NCBI GenBank assembly: GCA_964503615.1
Contig: CAZDBA010000012.1
Span: 1-48,323 of the forward strand
Direction of reading: 5' to 3'
From: CAZDBA01 sp964503615
GTDB taxonomy: Bacteria > Planctomycetota > Planctomycetia > Pirellulales > Pirellulaceae
Length of the DNA: 48,323 bases
Shown here: positions 34,478 to 43,505 of the stretch, in pieces
Position numbering within the stretch: the stretch's first letter is position 1
Layout of the letters: every line of letters starts with the position of its first letter
Translations under genes and position numbers: made by a program
Notes under the pieces: generated by a model
Seen by the model: the letters and a program-made list of their open reading frames with translations, nothing else
What the model was told of the DNA's origin: nothing
Databases searched by the model: none

Positions 34478-35563
34478 CTAAAGCGAGCTATTCAGGCTCA
34501 CCCGATTCAAGAAGAAAGTTTCCCAACCATCATAAGAGCCTTCCAGTTCGATGCACTTTTCACGAATCCCAAAAGTGATCGGGTTGATGTTTCCCAATTC
34601 AGGAGCATCTTCGCGAGTGAACTTCACCTCAAGCCTGGCGCCATTCTCATCCGCGTCTGCCTTTTCAATTTCGAAACCTTCCGAAGTTGCCCAAGTGGAA
34701 AACGACTGTAACGAGTCTTGCGAAGCGAAAGAAGCGAAGTGGTCGATCAGTCTTGGCTTAGTCAGATCGTCGCCGGCTTCCTCCAGTTGCTGAGTGACTT
34801 TGATATCGTTTAGCAGTTGCCAGCTAAACGGGTCAGGGAATAGGTCCTCCCAGTAACGCCCGCGGTCAGGATCCTCTTCGGCGGTGACATCCATTTCGTA
34901 CCCAAACTGTTTCTCGATTTGTTTGAGGAAACGCACGCTGGCGTCACGGTCTGCATTGGCGTACGTGTAAAAGACGACGGTGCCCTGGTTGGTGACGTGG
35001 CCGAAAAAGTTGCCATTATGCTCGTGTACAAACTTGTCCAATTCCTGTGCGATATCTTCCAAGACATCGTTTTCTTCGTCCGTCGGAAACCCTTCCTCCG
35101 TTGGTTCATTCAAAGTCAAACGAAATCGGATGCACTGCGTTGCTTCCAGTTCTTCGATGATTTCCGATATTCCATGATTGTAGAAGATTGAGCCGACTGA
35201 CTCGTCTTCGAATTGGCAGGGGTAGTACTCCCAGTGATCGGTTGTGATCACACCCGGATCACCGGGCCGTTGGCCAGCCTCCCATTCGAATTGATCAAGT
35301 CCGCTTTGGTTGCCGGCAAGGTATTCCAGAAATACCGGCTTGATCTTTTCACCGTCGTATTGGCCCAGTTCGCATATCTTGTAAGTGTCCCAACCACCAT
35401 TTCGCCAGCACAACGCGATTTCGCCATCATCTTCGTCGACCCACCATTGTAGGTAGTGTTCGTCATCGACTTGCAACAAGACGGGGCAGCTAAAATCGAG
35501 CTTCTGAACTTCTTCTACTACTGCAGAGTTCGTTATCACGATCTCGTCGACTTCGAGTTTCAT
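34478..35563 (-). CDS. DUF695/RraB-like domain protein
   Basis: I start at MKLEVDEIVI (35561-35563), which has AGGA upstream, giving 361 residues; 27 extra upstream codons lack coding character. The N-terminal third (residues about 1-125) is an acidic, Trp-rich unit (LQWWVDEDDGEIALCWRNGG). The middle (about 135-250) resembles DUF695 (CIRFRLTL, GNFFGHVTNQGTVVFYTYA). The end (from about 265) resembles RraB, a regulator of RNase E activity (FSTWATSEGFEIE, ELEGSYDGWETFFL). DUF695-RraB fusions are known as small cytoplasmic proteins of unclear role. The domain assignment is by eye. The gene converges with the interrupted gene next to it. Confidence 0.65.
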   Translation of the reverse strand: MKLEVDEIVITNSAVVEEVQKLDFSCPVLLQVDDEHYLQWWVDEDDGEIALCWRNGGWDTYKICELGQYDGEKIKPVFLEYLAGNQSGLDQFEWEAGQRPGDPGVITTDHWEYYPCQFEDESVGSIFYNHGISEIIEELEATQCIRFRLTLNEPTEEGFPTDEENDVLEDIAQELDKFVHEHNGNFFGHVTNQGTVVFYTYANADRDASVRFLKQIEKQFGYEMDVTAEEDPDRGRYWEDLFPDPFSWQLLNDIKVTQQLEEAGDDLTKPRLIDHFASFASQDSLQSFSTWATSEGFEIEKADADENGARLEVKFTREDAPELGNINPITFGIREKCIELEGSYDGWETFFLNRVSLNSSL

Positions 35564-35783
35564 TATTTGATATCCTGAGATGAGATAAATAAGGGGCTGT
35601 AGGTCAGGCTGTGCATGACGATTGAGCCGAATCGCGGCAATCATAACGTATTGGCCGTTTAACAGTGAGATCCGAACCTGCTCAAAAACTCGGAAAAAGC
35701 TTTGAAAACGAGTAAAATCGAAAATTCTTGCAGAAAGACGGAATCGCGAAATCGGTTTTGGTACTTATACGCAGAATGAGCCG

Positions 35784-36305
35784 ATGCAAATGACGCAATC
35801 TGATGAAGAACTTCGCCAGTTATACGAAGACTGCGTTTCTGCATGCGCTGATTCGATGTACCGAGTCGCTTATCGGCTGACCTCCCATCCGACCCTCGCT
35901 CGCGAGTTGGTTCAGGAGACTTATTTACAAGCTTGGAAGAACCTCGGCAAACTCAAAGAGCGCAGTAAACTTCGCAGTTGGATGTTCAGCATTCTGAGAA
36001 ACCAATACACAAAATTAATTCGCAAAGAATCAAAAGCCGCTAATTCGATTGAGCATATCGAGCAAGTCCCCGAACAATCTGGCCTTAACGATGGTGAAAG
36101 TGATTCGGCGGGACTCGTTCAGACCGCCTTGGCAACGCTTGAGGACAAGCACCGCCTCCCGTTGCTGTTGGTCTCGATGGAAGGAATGAGTGTAGAAGAA
36201 GCCGCCAAAATTTTAAGCGTGCCACGTGGGACCGTGCTTTCCCGATTGTCACGTGGTCGAGACAAACTCAAAGCGGCGATCCTTCGAACCGGATATGTCG
36301 CATAG
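35784..36305 (+). CDS. ECF-type RNA polymerase sigma factor
   Basis: A 173-residue sigma-70-family factor of the extracytoplasmic-function group. Region 2 is visible in YRVAYRLTSHPTLARELVQE and LRSWMFSILRNQYTKLIR. Region 4 is visible in LEDKHRLPLLLVSMEGMSVE followed by EAAKILSVPRGTVLSRLSRG, which is the -35-recognising helix-turn-helix. Region 3 is absent, as expected. The next gene, 32 bp later, encodes a one-helix membrane protein that is probably its anti-sigma factor. Two ATG codons lie 6 bp apart; I take the first. Confidence 0.92.
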   Translation: MQMTQSDEELRQLYEDCVSACADSMYRVAYRLTSHPTLARELVQETYLQAWKNLGKLKERSKLRSWMFSILRNQYTKLIRKESKAANSIEHIEQVPEQSGLNDGESDSAGLVQTALATLEDKHRLPLLLVSMEGMSVEEAAKILSVPRGTVLSRLSRGRDKLKAAILRTGYVA

Positions 36306-36337
36306 TTCCAAACATTCAGTAAACAAAAATAGTAGTT

Positions 36338-37039
36338 ATGACAGATAGAAAAGATCCCGACGAACGGTTGACCGATCAGCAACTGGACGCGCTGCTGCGT
36401 AAGGTTGATGTTCCGGCGGACCTGATGGATAGCTTGCGAGCGATTCCTCAAACGCATGCGGGCGCCGATTCGAATGGCGACCCAAATGAGGATGCAAAAA
36501 CCAATTCGGTTTCGGTGACTGTACCCAAAACGGAAACGGCCCATTCACTGTGGCGAGGTTCGTTGCTCATGGCTCTTGCCGCGACTTTATTGGCAGTTGG
36601 AGCGTTTTTCGCATGGCCATTTGTTGCAGGTCAAAACACAAACGGGCCAGAGGTGGTCGAGAATGTCGAGAACGACGGGCCGGTTCCGAAATCAACCGAC
36701 CCCCAACCTGCTCCAGCTGCCGGAACGAACCCCGATCGCAGTGAGATTTTGGTAGCAGCTGAAACCGCCAACGAAGCGATCGAAGCCGCGCTCCATGAGG
36801 TTGAAATGCAACAACTGCGAAACCGTTTGGCTGAGATTAAACAATCGACGCCATCAAGCGGAACGATGGACCCACACGAATACAACTCATTGATCACAGC
36901 GATCGCCGATCAAACGATTTTAGAACTTGGCGGATCTGAAGAAGCCGTTCGAGATGATATGGCTCAGGTGATCAAGCTTTACCCCAATACCACAGGTGCG
37001 GCGATCGCACAGGAATTCATTAACTCACACACAAACTAA
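36338..37039 (+). CDS. Putative membrane-bound anti-sigma factor
   Basis: A 233-residue protein with one membrane helix (about residues 73-96, LLMALAATLLAVGAFFAWPF). The N-terminal cytoplasmic part starts DPDERLTDQQLDALLRKVDV and is short and acidic, like the sigma-binding part of membrane anti-sigma factors. It has no zinc HxxxCxxC motif. The periplasmic part has a Pro-rich linker and a helical tail. Its role is inferred from position directly behind an ECF sigma gene and from topology, not from a domain match. Confidence 0.6.
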   Translation: MTDRKDPDERLTDQQLDALLRKVDVPADLMDSLRAIPQTHAGADSNGDPNEDAKTNSVSVTVPKTETAHSLWRGSLLMALAATLLAVGAFFAWPFVAGQNTNGPEVVENVENDGPVPKSTDPQPAPAAGTNPDRSEILVAAETANEAIEAALHEVEMQQLRNRLAEIKQSTPSSGTMDPHEYNSLITAIADQTILELGGSEEAVRDDMAQVIKLYPNTTGAAIAQEFINSHTN

Positions 37040-37074
37040 AACAAAACTGTTTTCAAATTGAATGGAGATTCATC

Positions 37075-37932
37075 ATGAAATCTAAAAAACGGTCTCGAAA
37101 CGTGACCACTCAAATGCTGGTCGTGTTTTTATCACTTGCAGTGTTGCTTACAGCACGAACCGGTTCAGCGCAGCAGATAGCACCACCTCAATTATCTGAG
37201 CCTGGTCAGGTGCAAAAGATGCAAGTGCAATCGCTAAAAAACGCGATTAGGTTAATGGCTTCGGAAAAGGAAAAACTGGCCGCGCAGATTGACAGTCTAT
37301 CAAGTAGATTGCAAGTAACTCGTGACGAGCAAAACCAACTCTTTGAAAAACAGTTTGCACTTGGCGTATCGGTCGACTCGTATGGAGAGCTTACTCGCTC
37401 ACTTCAATCCCAAAAGGTCCAGCTTGTAATCGATCTGGCAGGGCTTGATGCACGTCGCAAGGCGTTGCAGCTCGCCAGTAAGGAAATGAGAAAAAGTGAG
37501 GACGAACAAATTATCGCTCCTCTAATAGAAATGGTTAAGCTGGCTAAGCGGACGCTCGACGAGCAAACGCAAGCTCAACAGCATGGCTCAGCAGGCGCTG
37601 CAGATGTTCGAGAAGCAGAGCGAAAGCTGCTGATGAGTCAGATCCAATTGGCCGAAGCACAGCGTAGCCAATCCAAAACATCAAACATTTCAAACGACTT
37701 GTTTGAGACTTCGCTTTCGCGTGCAGAAAAACAGGCTCGTCTGACGGTTGTCGAGAAAATGCTCAGCTCTCTTGCTCAAGCTCGCGATGTCGTCGACAGA
37801 ACAAAACAACTCGGCATGCGAGCCGAAGGGATCAACCAGTCGATTCTCAAGGTGTCAAACCGATATGAACAGGTCGAATTTGACCTGTCTCAGACAAAAA
37901 CTGAACTAGAGCAGATAGAAAGAGCCGAGTAA
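37075..37932 (+). CDS. Secreted coiled-coil protein in the ECF cassette
   Basis: A 285-residue protein with a signal peptide (LVVFLSLAVLLTARTGSAQ). The mature region from about residue 45 is almost wholly helical with coiled-coil character (LMASEKEKLAAQIDSLSSRL, ELTRSLQSQKVQLVIDLAG). No other motif is seen. It follows the presumed anti-sigma gene by 35 bp and is probably in the same operon, so it may be part of the envelope signal that this sigma factor answers. The gene converges on tatC with 33 bp between stops. Confidence 0.7.
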   Translation: MKSKKRSRNVTTQMLVVFLSLAVLLTARTGSAQQIAPPQLSEPGQVQKMQVQSLKNAIRLMASEKEKLAAQIDSLSSRLQVTRDEQNQLFEKQFALGVSVDSYGELTRSLQSQKVQLVIDLAGLDARRKALQLASKEMRKSEDEQIIAPLIEMVKLAKRTLDEQTQAQQHGSAGAADVREAERKLLMSQIQLAEAQRSQSKTSNISNDLFETSLSRAEKQARLTVVEKMLSSLAQARDVVDRTKQLGMRAEGINQSILKVSNRYEQVEFDLSQTKTELEQIERAE

Positions 37933-37965
37933 CGGTTCCTTTTTGTCAGAATGCTCGAACCTCGC

Positions 37966-39393
37966 CTAAGCCGTTTCCGCGGGGACTTCGGGGGTTTCGC
38001 TGAATGGATTGCGACCTTTCGGCATCCACTTGCAAAATCCGATCCCTGCGAAATACAACAGCGTCAGTGGAACGGCCAACAAGATCATACTGATTGGATC
38101 CGCAGGAGTTAGCAGCATCGAGAGGAAAAAGATCACCATGATCGCCACACGCCATTTGGTGATGTAAGCCTCGATCGAAAATATACCCAGCCGATTCATA
38201 AACAGCATTAGCAACGGTAATTGAAACGCGATACCAAATCCTAGTGGTAGGAACATCACGAAACTTAACCAGTCGTTAACACGCGGGATCGGGTCGATAC
38301 CCATTTGTGCATTGAAGGTAAACAGAAATTCCAAAACGGGTTCGAAGACAAAGCAAAACGCGAGCAATACGCCTGAGAAAAAGAGCAGCAAACTGATCGG
38401 CATGTACAGGTAAACGTACTTCCGTTCGTGCCCGTATAAACCTGCGGCTACAAAACTCCAAATCTGGTAAAAGACCCAAGGGCTGGCGAGGATCAGCCCG
38501 GTAATTACGCCTGCTTTGACCCAGATCATAAACGGCTCGGTTGCTGTCAATGATTGGGGCTTTACATCCAGTTGCTCCCAGATCTTGATATCCACCATCT
38601 CCAGTTTTAGCGGGTGGCAATATTGGGAAAACTGCCGCGAGATAAGAACGCGATTAACGCGTCGATTGAGATCATCGCTAAATTCTGATTCAAGTGCCGC
38701 AGCCATTTGCGGCAAAGTATCTTCCTCGACCTTTTTGAATCGGTCCCAAAAACTGGACTCAGGCAAAGTGACTTGCGAAGCGAACTCTTCCGCTTGGTTC
38801 AGTTCACGCTGCTCGGCTAGCCGATTCATTACGTCCAAAAAATCGCTAACTTGAATCTTGCTCAGTTCATCTTCTTTTGCCAAAGCCTTGATCGCTGTTT
38901 GGTCTTCTGGGCTGAGCAACTTCCAAAGCACTTTGGTTTTTTTATCGGAAGCATCAGCAAACGTCTGGCACAATTTTGGAATCTGTTTGATGCGAAAGTT
39001 GTTGGCAGTAAAACGATAGGGAGTAAGGTCCACATCAGCCAAAAACTCAGGGCTGACCTCGCGAAACATTTTTACGAACTGACCCGGGTCGACTTTTACC
39101 AATCGAGGCGCCAGCCGCTCTTGCTCCAGCCATGGTTTAAGTTCTGGCGGCAGGTAGCCTTCCTCTTTTTCGATCGTTTTAACCGCTGCGCTTTTTCTGA
39201 ACTTGATTAAAGCCTTGTCCAGAGGAACGGTCAAAAAAGCCACAACTTGGGTGGCAAAGATAAAACCGATCAGCGAGCCAATGCCGATTCCGATCAGGCA
39301 TTTGAACAACACAACTCGCAATTCTTCCAAGTGTTCACCGAACGACATTCGGGATTCCTGGAATAAATCTTCGTCAGCTTTGCGGATTGGCAT
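37966..39393 (-). CDS. tatC: Twin-arginine translocase subunit TatC with a very large first periplasmic loop
   Basis: The TatC core receptor exports folded proteins with RR signal peptides. The N-terminal motif FGEHLEELR, the TM2 region TEPFMIWVKAGVITGLILAS, PWVFYQIWSFVAAGLY, and later FMFLPLGFGIAFQLPLLMLF-type helices identify it. Normal TatC has about 250 residues; this one has 475. The excess lies between TM1 and TM2, where about 225 residues replace a loop of about 30. The loop is hydrophilic and helical (LLSPEDQTAIKALAKEDELS). I start at ATG 39391-39393; a TTG eight codons earlier has no better ribosome site. It diverges from manA. Confidence 0.92.
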   Translation of the reverse strand: MPIRKADEDLFQESRMSFGEHLEELRVVLFKCLIGIGIGSLIGFIFATQVVAFLTVPLDKALIKFRKSAAVKTIEKEEGYLPPELKPWLEQERLAPRLVKVDPGQFVKMFREVSPEFLADVDLTPYRFTANNFRIKQIPKLCQTFADASDKKTKVLWKLLSPEDQTAIKALAKEDELSKIQVSDFLDVMNRLAEQRELNQAEEFASQVTLPESSFWDRFKKVEEDTLPQMAAALESEFSDDLNRRVNRVLISRQFSQYCHPLKLEMVDIKIWEQLDVKPQSLTATEPFMIWVKAGVITGLILASPWVFYQIWSFVAAGLYGHERKYVYLYMPISLLLFFSGVLLAFCFVFEPVLEFLFTFNAQMGIDPIPRVNDWLSFVMFLPLGFGIAFQLPLLMLFMNRLGIFSIEAYITKWRVAIMVIFFLSMLLTPADPISMILLAVPLTLLYFAGIGFCKWMPKGRNPFSETPEVPAETA

Positions 39394-39561
39394 ATCGGAA
39401 TTTACGAAACTTCTCAAAAATTAAAGGTAGGCTAACACGTCGTCTCGCACGTGTTGCCCAATTTTCAGATCAGCATGCGATGGGATGGCTGACCTGAGAC
39501 TCATTGTAATCAATATTCCGTTGTCTGAACCGGGCGCTTTTGCCGCAGTAGAGAGATTGTC

Positions 39562-40557
39562 ATGCATCCACTTCGCTTTATACCGATCTTTAAAGATTAC
39601 CTGTGGGGAGGTCAACGGTTGTCCACGGTTTTGGGCAAATCGACCGGGCCAGGCGTATGGGCGGAGAGCTGGGAAATCGTAGACCATGTTAACGGACAAA
39701 GTGTCGTAGAGTATGGCGAGCTTGCCGGGCAAACGCTCAGCCAACTGATCGCCTCGCAAGGCCCCGAACTGTTGGGGGAAAAAGTTAACGCCTGGATCAC
39801 AGACGATTCGGTTCCTGAACAGCTGCGCGGCCGATTCCCCTTGTTGCTCAAGTTTCTGGATGCGAATCGCGATTTGAGTGTTCAAGTCCACCCGGACGAT
39901 TCGATCGGTGCGACTCTGGAAACTCCCGACTTTGGCAAAACAGAGGCTTGGTACATCATCGACGCAGAACCGGGAGCTCAGATTTATGCGGGCCTGAAAA
40001 CAGGAGTGACTGCCGACGATTTTCGCACTGCGATTCAGGAGGGCAGGGCAGCCGAGGCGCTGCACTCGTTCACACCCTCAGCAGGAGACTGCGTTTTTAT
40101 TCGGGCAGGCACCGTTCATGCGATTGGGGCCGGGCTGATGGTTTGCGAAATCCAACAGGCAAGCGATACCACGTTTCGTTTGTTCGATTGGAATCGAGTC
40201 GATGACCAAGGCAACTCGCGGCCGTTGCATGTTGAGCAAGGTATCGCGGCCACCGATTTTTCGATCGGTCCCGTTCAGCCACAGCAACCCAAGCCAATCG
40301 ATTCCAAGACCCACGAATTGGTAACGTGTGATAAATTTCAATTGAACCGGCGACAGGTTGTCGACACAATCCAGATCGGTGGCGACGGGCAGTTTCGAAT
40401 TATCGCGGTCGTCGATGGCGAGGTCACAATTGAGAGCGATCCGTCCGATATGCCAATGAAGACTGGCAGTTCCGCACTACTGCCGGCAAATTCCAAATCA
40501 CTGGAAATCAAAGCATCCACCTCGGCAACGATTTTGGAAATCTCGCTGCCTCAATAA
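39562..40557 (+). CDS. manA: Mannose-6-phosphate isomerase, class I
   Basis: Zinc enzyme interconverting mannose 6-phosphate and fructose 6-phosphate, supplying GDP-mannose for glycans. Zinc ligands are visible in LSVQVHPDD (Gln and His) and KTEAWYII (Glu), and the fourth in AGTVHAIG. The opening FIPIFKDYLWGGQRL is the classic start of this family. 331 residues is typical of the short bacterial type. The gene diverges from tatC across 168 bp, which should contain its promoter. The six-haem cytochrome gene starts 97 bp later. Confidence 0.95.
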   Translation: MHPLRFIPIFKDYLWGGQRLSTVLGKSTGPGVWAESWEIVDHVNGQSVVEYGELAGQTLSQLIASQGPELLGEKVNAWITDDSVPEQLRGRFPLLLKFLDANRDLSVQVHPDDSIGATLETPDFGKTEAWYIIDAEPGAQIYAGLKTGVTADDFRTAIQEGRAAEALHSFTPSAGDCVFIRAGTVHAIGAGLMVCEIQQASDTTFRLFDWNRVDDQGNSRPLHVEQGIAATDFSIGPVQPQQPKPIDSKTHELVTCDKFQLNRRQVVDTIQIGGDGQFRIIAVVDGEVTIESDPSDMPMKTGSSALLPANSKSLEIKASTSATILEISLPQ

Positions 40558-40654
40558 AATCGCGTGATTATGGTGCCCTATACTATCAGGCATTACGAAG
40601 GCACATCGGTTAAACTGTAACGCTGCACGACTAGGACTCAGATCGGTTACTTTT

Positions 40655-43447
40655 ATGAAGCTTGGCAATTTTACGTTTCCACTTTTTTTCGCCATGATGC
40701 TTTTTCTCTTGAGCTCGGTCGTGGCAGGGCAAACGCTCAACGAGAAACTTATTGCAGAAGATCCGACTAAGCTTGCTCAGGAAGCTCGCCGGGACGGCAA
40801 TATTGTCCGCGGAGCGATTTTGTTCCATCAAGGAAATCTGAATTGCATCAAATGCCATCGCGCCTCGGCTGAAGCAGATCGTATCGGACCCAACTTGAGC
40901 CTGATCGCACCCGAGGTAACCGATGAGTTCATTATCGAATCGATTCTGCAGCCTTCCAAGCAAATCAAGGAAGGGTATGAGACGTTCGTCATTTTAACCT
41001 TGGATGCCGAAACGTTCTCAGGGATCAAGGTTAGCGAAGACGAAAACCAAATCGTAATCCGTGACCCTGCGAATCTGGACCAACCGATCACGATTCTTCG
41101 TGAGGATATTGACCAAATACGTCCGGGACGGGAATCGAATATGCCAGCCAATTTGGCTGACCAGCTCAAAAACCGAAAGCAGTTTCTGGACTTGCTCCGT
41201 TATGTGATCGACATCAAAGAACGTGGACCCGATGCGGATGCTCAGGCAAATCAAATGGAAGCCCGCCGCGAACTTTCGCCGGAGCTTAATGGGTTGGTGC
41301 TGACGCAAGAATTGAATTGTGCCGCCTGTCATGGCTCCAAAGCGTTTGCGTCTCCTGTTGTTGCCAAACATGCTCCACATTTAAAGTGGTCGGCCCAACG
41401 TCTGAACCCGAGCTATATCCGCGAGTTTATTTCCAACCCGCACGCAACCAAACCGGGTACGACAATGCCTGATGTGCTTGGTCAGTTCAGCGACGCCGAG
41501 CGGACCGAGCACGCGACCGCACTGACGCATTATTTACTCAGCCAAACTAAAAATAACTTTGCGCGTACATCGTTGGACGGAGAAGCGATGCATCGGGGCT
41601 ATGAACTGTTCAACAGCGTTGGGTGTGTTGCCTGTCATGCGCCCAGAAACGAATCGGCGATTGAGCAAACTTTGGGCGAATCGTTGCCGCTTGGGGATCT
41701 TACCAATAAGTACGATATCGACGGCCTGACCGAGTTCTTAAAAGACCCACACGTTGCCAGACCGTCGGGCTACATGCCCAACATGCAGCTTGCACATCGG
41801 GAAGCGGTCGATATCGCAAACTATCTTTTGCAAGCTTCACCCGACCCGACCGAGTCCGGTCCATCCGCGCCGTGGACGGTTGACGCCGAATTGGCGGTTA
41901 AAGGAGAAAAGCTTTTCACGCAACATCGTTGTGCAAGTTGTCATACGGATGTTGCGAACGAAGGAGAAAAATCGAACGCGGCAAAGTTGACTTTGGACGG
42001 TTCGAAACTAGATGCAGGTTGCCTGTCACAACAGCCCGGTGACTGGCCGAACTTTAATCTGCAACCCAAGCAACGCGAGTCGATTGCGGCGCTGTTGACG
42101 AATCCTCCAGCAGCCTTGACCGACAAGCAGGAGATCGAAGTCACGCTCACTTCGCTCAATTGTATCGCCTGCCACGCGCGCGGAGATTTGGGCGGAGTCA
42201 CAACCGATCGCAATCCGCACTTTAAAACGACCAACTTGAACCTGGGCGACCAAGGCCGGATCCCGCCGTCGCTGACTGGAGTCGGTGCCAAGCTCAATCC
42301 AAAATGGATGCGTGACGTGATGGTCAATCGCCGCTCGATTCGACCCTACATGAAAACGCGAATGCCCCAGTATGGCGAAGAAACGATTCAACATCTACTG
42401 AAACTGTTTCAGGAAAACGACAGCCTTCCGGAAACCAAATTCGCCACGTTTGAAAACCAAAAAGAGACACGTGAAAAGGGGCATGTACTTGCTGGAAACA
42501 AAGGGCTCAACTGCGTCGCCTGCCATACTTATCAGTATCGAGTCTCCGACACGATGCCTGCGGTTGACTTAACAGAGATGTCTGAGCGATTGAAGAAAGA
42601 CTGGTTTTATCAGTACATGCTTGATCCGCAAAAGTTCAGCCCTAACACGGTGATGCCTTCGTTTTGGCCGGATGGAAAGGCGATTCGACCTGACATCGAA
42701 GGCTTGCCGGAGGATCAAGTCGAAGCACTTTGGCAATACTTGATCGATGGTCGCCAAGCGCGGGCGCCCAAAGGAGTCGTGATCGAACCGATGGAAATCG
42801 TTGCCACAGAAGACGAGGCAAGAATGCTCCGTCGTAGCTATCCAGAAGTGGGCAAGCGAGGAATTGGTGTCGGTTACCCAGGCGGCGTGAACGTCGTTTT
42901 TGACGCCGAGCAACTACGGCTGGCCACGGTGTGGCGTGGCAAGTTTGCCGAAGTGGGTAGCGCTTGGAAAGGGCAGGGGTCTGGGGTGGTAAAGCCCTTG
43001 GGAACCCCGCTCCATTTGGCGAAAGGTCCCGACCTCGATAGTCTGACCGAACCCTGGGTGGTGGATGAGGGTCGCCCCCCTGAACGTCAATTCAAAGGAT
43101 ACGTTCTTGATGCAGCTCGTCGTCCGACGTTTCGTTACGAATTCGCAGACACCACCGTGCAAGACTTTTTTGAACAAGTCGACGACAACGGAAAAACTCA
43201 ACTGCGTCGTACCGTGATAATCAGCTCGACAACTGCCAACAACGGATTACGATTTCGAGTCGCCAGCGGAAAGCAAATCACCGAATCAGATGGAGTCTAT
43301 ACGGTCGGTAAACGACTGAAGATTCGTGTTCCTGCCGAACAAGTCTTGCAGATCGTTGATGACGGTGACGGACAACGGTTAGAGGCTCAACTGGACTTGG
43401 CCGCCGACGAAAACAAACAGCTGGTGATTGAGTATTTGATCGAGTGA
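40655..43447 (+). CDS. Six-haem secreted cytochrome c protein
   Basis: A 930-residue exported protein with a signal peptide (LFFAMMLFLLSSVVAGQ). Six CXXCH haem c motifs are present: CIKCH (Cys64), CAACH (222), CVACH (324), CASCH (426), CIACH (503) and CVACH (620). Methionine-rich stretches such as RPSGYMPNMQ may supply axial ligands. The first domain resembles the 'Planctomycete cytochrome C' fold with a long insertion (ITILREDIDQIRPGRES). After residue 680 is a haem-free beta-rich domain. It probably receives electrons in the periplasm from the dehydrogenase encoded 58 bp downstream, because the two stand in one operon. The electron donor is inferred. Confidence 0.88.
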   Translation: MKLGNFTFPLFFAMMLFLLSSVVAGQTLNEKLIAEDPTKLAQEARRDGNIVRGAILFHQGNLNCIKCHRASAEADRIGPNLSLIAPEVTDEFIIESILQPSKQIKEGYETFVILTLDAETFSGIKVSEDENQIVIRDPANLDQPITILREDIDQIRPGRESNMPANLADQLKNRKQFLDLLRYVIDIKERGPDADAQANQMEARRELSPELNGLVLTQELNCAACHGSKAFASPVVAKHAPHLKWSAQRLNPSYIREFISNPHATKPGTTMPDVLGQFSDAERTEHATALTHYLLSQTKNNFARTSLDGEAMHRGYELFNSVGCVACHAPRNESAIEQTLGESLPLGDLTNKYDIDGLTEFLKDPHVARPSGYMPNMQLAHREAVDIANYLLQASPDPTESGPSAPWTVDAELAVKGEKLFTQHRCASCHTDVANEGEKSNAAKLTLDGSKLDAGCLSQQPGDWPNFNLQPKQRESIAALLTNPPAALTDKQEIEVTLTSLNCIACHARGDLGGVTTDRNPHFKTTNLNLGDQGRIPPSLTGVGAKLNPKWMRDVMVNRRSIRPYMKTRMPQYGEETIQHLLKLFQENDSLPETKFATFENQKETREKGHVLAGNKGLNCVACHTYQYRVSDTMPAVDLTEMSERLKKDWFYQYMLDPQKFSPNTVMPSFWPDGKAIRPDIEGLPEDQVEALWQYLIDGRQARAPKGVVIEPMEIVATEDEARMLRRSYPEVGKRGIGVGYPGGVNVVFDAEQLRLATVWRGKFAEVGSAWKGQGSGVVKPLGTPLHLAKGPDLDSLTEPWVVDEGRPPERQFKGYVLDAARRPTFRYEFADTTVQDFFEQVDDNGKTQLRRTVIISSTTANNGLRFRVASGKQITESDGVYTVGKRLKIRVPAEQVLQIVDDGDGQRLEAQLDLAADENKQLVIEYLIE

Positions 43448-43505
43448 GCAGCATAAAGACTTACCCAGAATCGAATTTGCCAACAATCGACGTCAAAGAA
43501 ATCCA

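Noticed and set aside
39421..40065. 214-codon minus-strand frame overlapping manA
   Set aside because: manA on the plus strand has zinc ligands and normal length. The minus frame has no signal and would block the shared promoter region.
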